Source: Candidatus Liminaster caballi (GTDB taxonomy: Bacteria > Bacteroidota > Bacteroidia > Bacteroidales > UBA3663). Taken from it: 34,196 nt of DNA. This document shows positions 32,387-34,196 of this stretch, in pieces (position 1 is the first letter of the stretch; every line of letters begins with the position of its first letter). Location: NCBI GenBank assembly GCA_018065085.1, contig JAGHUA010000045.1, positions 1 to 34,196 on the forward strand. Direction: 5' to 3'. Below the pieces are notes generated by a model. That model had not been told where the DNA came from and ran no database searches. It was given only the letters and a program-made list of their open reading frames with translations. The translations under genes were made by a program, and so were the position numbers.

Positions 32387-34066
32387 ATGAAGAAGTATCT
32401 TTCATTAGCTCTTGCTGCAGTTGCCCTCCTCGGTGCATCTTCATGCAAAGACATTGATCCATTGACAAGTGACAATTTCACTTGCGATCCTAACCCACTC
32501 GTTGAGGTAGGTGGAAGCGTTGATGCTACTATCACCGTTACCTATCCAGAGAAGTATTTCACAAAGAAGGCTACCCTCACAATCACTCCAGTGCTCGTTT
32601 ACGAAGGTGGCGAGACCAAGTCTGAGGCTATCACCTACCAGGGTGAGAAGGTTAAGGACAACAATGAGGAGGTATCTTACAAGTACGGTGGTACCCTCAC
32701 ATTCAAGGCTCACTTCGCTTATGAGCCAGCAATGGCTAAGTCTGAGCTCTACATCGACTATGTAGGTCACGTAGGTTCTAAGGACTTCACTTTCGATCGC
32801 ATCAAGATCGCTGACGGCGTTATCGCTACTGAGTCTCTCGCTGCTGCAGAGGAGGCTAAGCCTGCTTACGCTGCTGACAACTTCGTGAAGGATACTTTCG
32901 ACAAGTATATTGCTACTCTCATCTATCAGTATCAGTCAACCAACCTCCGCAACAGCGAGACTGGCAAGGACGAGATGAAGAACGTAGAGGCAATGATCAA
33001 GAACACACAGGACGAGGAGCGTCGCACATTCGAGGGCATCGAGATGGTTTCTACCGCATCTCCTGAAGGTGCTGTTTCTCTCAACGAGAAGCTCGCTGCC
33101 GGTCGTGAGAAGGCTTCTGCCAACTACCTCCAGAAGTTCCTCAAGAAGGCTAAGATGGAAGGCCAGATCACTCCTGAGCAGATCGCTGAGGACTGGGAGG
33201 GCTTCAAGTCACTCGTTCAGAACTCTAACATCCAGGACAAGCAGCTTGTTCTCAACGTACTCAGCCGCATCAGCGATCCTGATCAGCGCGAGGCAGAGAT
33301 CAAGAACCTCTCAGCTGCTTACAAGGAGCTCGCTGACGAGATCCTTCCACAGCTCCGTTACTCTAAGGTAACTGCTACTGTTAAGAACATCGGTCACACC
33401 AACGACGAGATCCTTGACCTCCTCAAGAACGACCCAGATTCCCTTACACTCGAGGAGCTCCTCTATGCTGCTACCCTTGTTAACACAGACGCTGAGAAGC
33501 TCAACGCTTACCGCATCGCTACCAACCGTTTCCCAGAGGACGTTCGCGCTGCCAACAACACAGCTGACATTCTCTTCGCTCAGGGTAAGTATGATGAGGC
33601 TGAGAAGATCTGGAACGAGATCGTTAAGAAGCAGCCAAACAACCCACAGGCTAACCTCAACCTCGGTCTCATCGCTCTCCAGAACAACCGTATCGTTGCT
33701 GCTCAGGAGTACCTCGGCAAGGCTGGTTCTTGCCCAGAGTATGGTGAGGCAATGGGTACTGTTCTCGTAAACCGTGGTGAGTACGCTCAGGCTATCAGCG
33801 CATTCGGTGGCAAGAAGTGCAACAACCTCGCTGTTGCTCAGATCTGCTCTGGCAAGTACAGCGATGCTAAGGCTACTCTCGAAGGCGTAGCTGAGAAGAA
33901 CGCTACTACTTACTACCTCCTCGCAGTTGTTGCAGCTCGCACAAACAACGCTGCTGGCGTTGAGAGCAACCTCAAGCAGTCTGTTAAGCTTGACGCTGCT
34001 AAGAAGGACGCTGCTAAGGCTGACGCTGAGTTCGCTAAGTACGCTGACGTAGTTAACGCTCTCTAA
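32387..34066 (+). CDS. Predicted surface lipoprotein with OmpA-like segment and TPR repeats, highly expressed type
   Basis: 559 residues. The leader MKKYLSLALAAVALLGASSC ends in a lipobox with Cys20, followed by KDIDPLTSD, an acidic stretch like a lipoprotein export signal. Residues about 25-150 are beta-rich. Residues about 218-252 ('IEMVSTASPEGAVSLNEKLAAGREKASANYL') look like the peptidoglycan-binding strand/helix of OmpA-type domains (compare 'ASPEG...N..L...RA..V..YL'). Residues about 365-540 form tetratricopeptide-like helices ('YDEAEKIWNEIVKKQPNNPQANLNLGLIALQNN'). Codon choice is extreme (GCT, CTC, AAC, AAG, GAG, CGT/CGC dominate), unlike neighbouring genes. With the consensus promoter this suggests an abundant envelope protein. 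No named family is recognised. Confidence 0.85.
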   Translation: MKKYLSLALAAVALLGASSCKDIDPLTSDNFTCDPNPLVEVGGSVDATITVTYPEKYFTKKATLTITPVLVYEGGETKSEAITYQGEKVKDNNEEVSYKYGGTLTFKAHFAYEPAMAKSELYIDYVGHVGSKDFTFDRIKIADGVIATESLAAAEEAKPAYAADNFVKDTFDKYIATLIYQYQSTNLRNSETGKDEMKNVEAMIKNTQDEERRTFEGIEMVSTASPEGAVSLNEKLAAGREKASANYLQKFLKKAKMEGQITPEQIAEDWEGFKSLVQNSNIQDKQLVLNVLSRISDPDQREAEIKNLSAAYKELADEILPQLRYSKVTATVKNIGHTNDEILDLLKNDPDSLTLEELLYAATLVNTDAEKLNAYRIATNRFPEDVRAANNTADILFAQGKYDEAEKIWNEIVKKQPNNPQANLNLGLIALQNNRIVAAQEYLGKAGSCPEYGEAMGTVLVNRGEYAQAISAFGGKKCNNLAVAQICSGKYSDAKATLEGVAEKNATTYYLLAVVAARTNNAAGVESNLKQSVKLDAAKKDAAKADAEFAKYADVVNAL

Positions 34067-34095
34067 TCAGAGATTGACAACAGTCAAACATAAAA

Positions 34096-34135
34096 GAGGG
34101 TGTGTCAAAAGGTATAAAGCCTTAGACACACCCTC
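34096..34135 (+). terminator. First hairpin after TPR gene
   Basis: An 11-bp perfect stem (34096-34106 with 34125-34135) encloses an 18-nt loop that contains AAGG and CCTT. It lacks a T-run, so it may stabilise the 3' end ahead of the true terminator. Confidence 0.6.
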
Positions 34136-34152
34136 AAATGCTAATTTAAATT

Positions 34153-34188
34153 AAAAGTCCGGACTTTCACAAGCTCGGACTTTTTTAT
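34153..34188 (+). terminator. Rho-independent terminator after TPR gene
   Basis: A 9-bp stem (34153-34161 with 34176-34184) is followed by a run of T to 34186. A-tracts on the left would let it also act leftward. Confidence 0.85.
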
Positions 34189-34196
34189 ATCCGCAA

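Overview
This window looks like a chromosomal segment of a Bacteroidales bacterium, most probably Prevotella or a close relative. Four observations support this. There are repeated TAnnTTTG (-7) boxes, several with a TTTG-like -33 box 19-20 bp upstream. Secreted proteins end in short 'DLxGRxV...GLYIxNG' tails of the type-IX-secretion kind. The families present (BspA-like leucine-rich repeats, C10 peptidase, DUF4923, DUF5723) are typical of the group. Clear Shine-Dalgarno sequences are lacking. The genus is an inference; no rRNA gene is present.

Layout. 1-4546 (+): the 3' part of a giant BspA-like surface protein, a dockerin-bearing secreted protein overlapping or abutting it, and a 52-residue small ORF, closed by a strong terminator. 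4547-5001: no gene, but a 42-bp tandem repeat array lying between two inward-facing terminators. 5002-6473 (-): a DUF4923 protein and ispD. 6646-13012 (+): a six-gene envelope/housekeeping run (degenerate M23 membrane protein, dxr, rseP, an RlmI-like rRNA methyltransferase, folA, an LpxL-type acyltransferase) ending in a bidirectional terminator shared with recA. 13115-22965 (-): a compact run read right to left as a 393-aa secreted protein, a C10 cysteine protease with an Omp28-like C-terminal part, an 885-aa secreted repeat protein, ruvX, def and recA. Two of its junctions are 1-nt TAATG overlaps. 22966-23283: a divergent intergenic region. 23284-24024 (+): a small lipoprotein and tRNA-Thr(CGT). 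24024-31236 (-): aroQ, O-methyltransferase, rbfA, a LolC/E-type permease, a large lipoprotein, a DUF5723 barrel-like protein and a CPBP protease, with gaps of 5-43 nt. 31350-32252 (+): xerD-type recombinase. 32387-34066 (+): a TPR/OmpA-like lipoprotein with very biased codons and a near-consensus promoter.

How the genes fit together. The MEP isoprenoid pathway is represented by ispD and dxr in neighbouring opposite-strand units. Envelope functions (rseP, LpxL, M23, LolC/E, DUF5723, lipoproteins) dominate. Secreted proteins with sorting-like tails (BspA, C10 protease, two repeat proteins) imply that a type IX secretion system is encoded elsewhere; none of its machinery is here.

The most unusual items are: (i) the secreted protease trio translationally coupled to ruvX-def-recA; (ii) the C10-Omp28 fusion flanked by two secreted proteins that share an apparently unnamed alternating beta-rich repeat; (iii) face-to-face aroQ/xerD promoters embedded in a near-perfect 22-bp inverted repeat; and (iv) the 42-bp intergenic repeat array.
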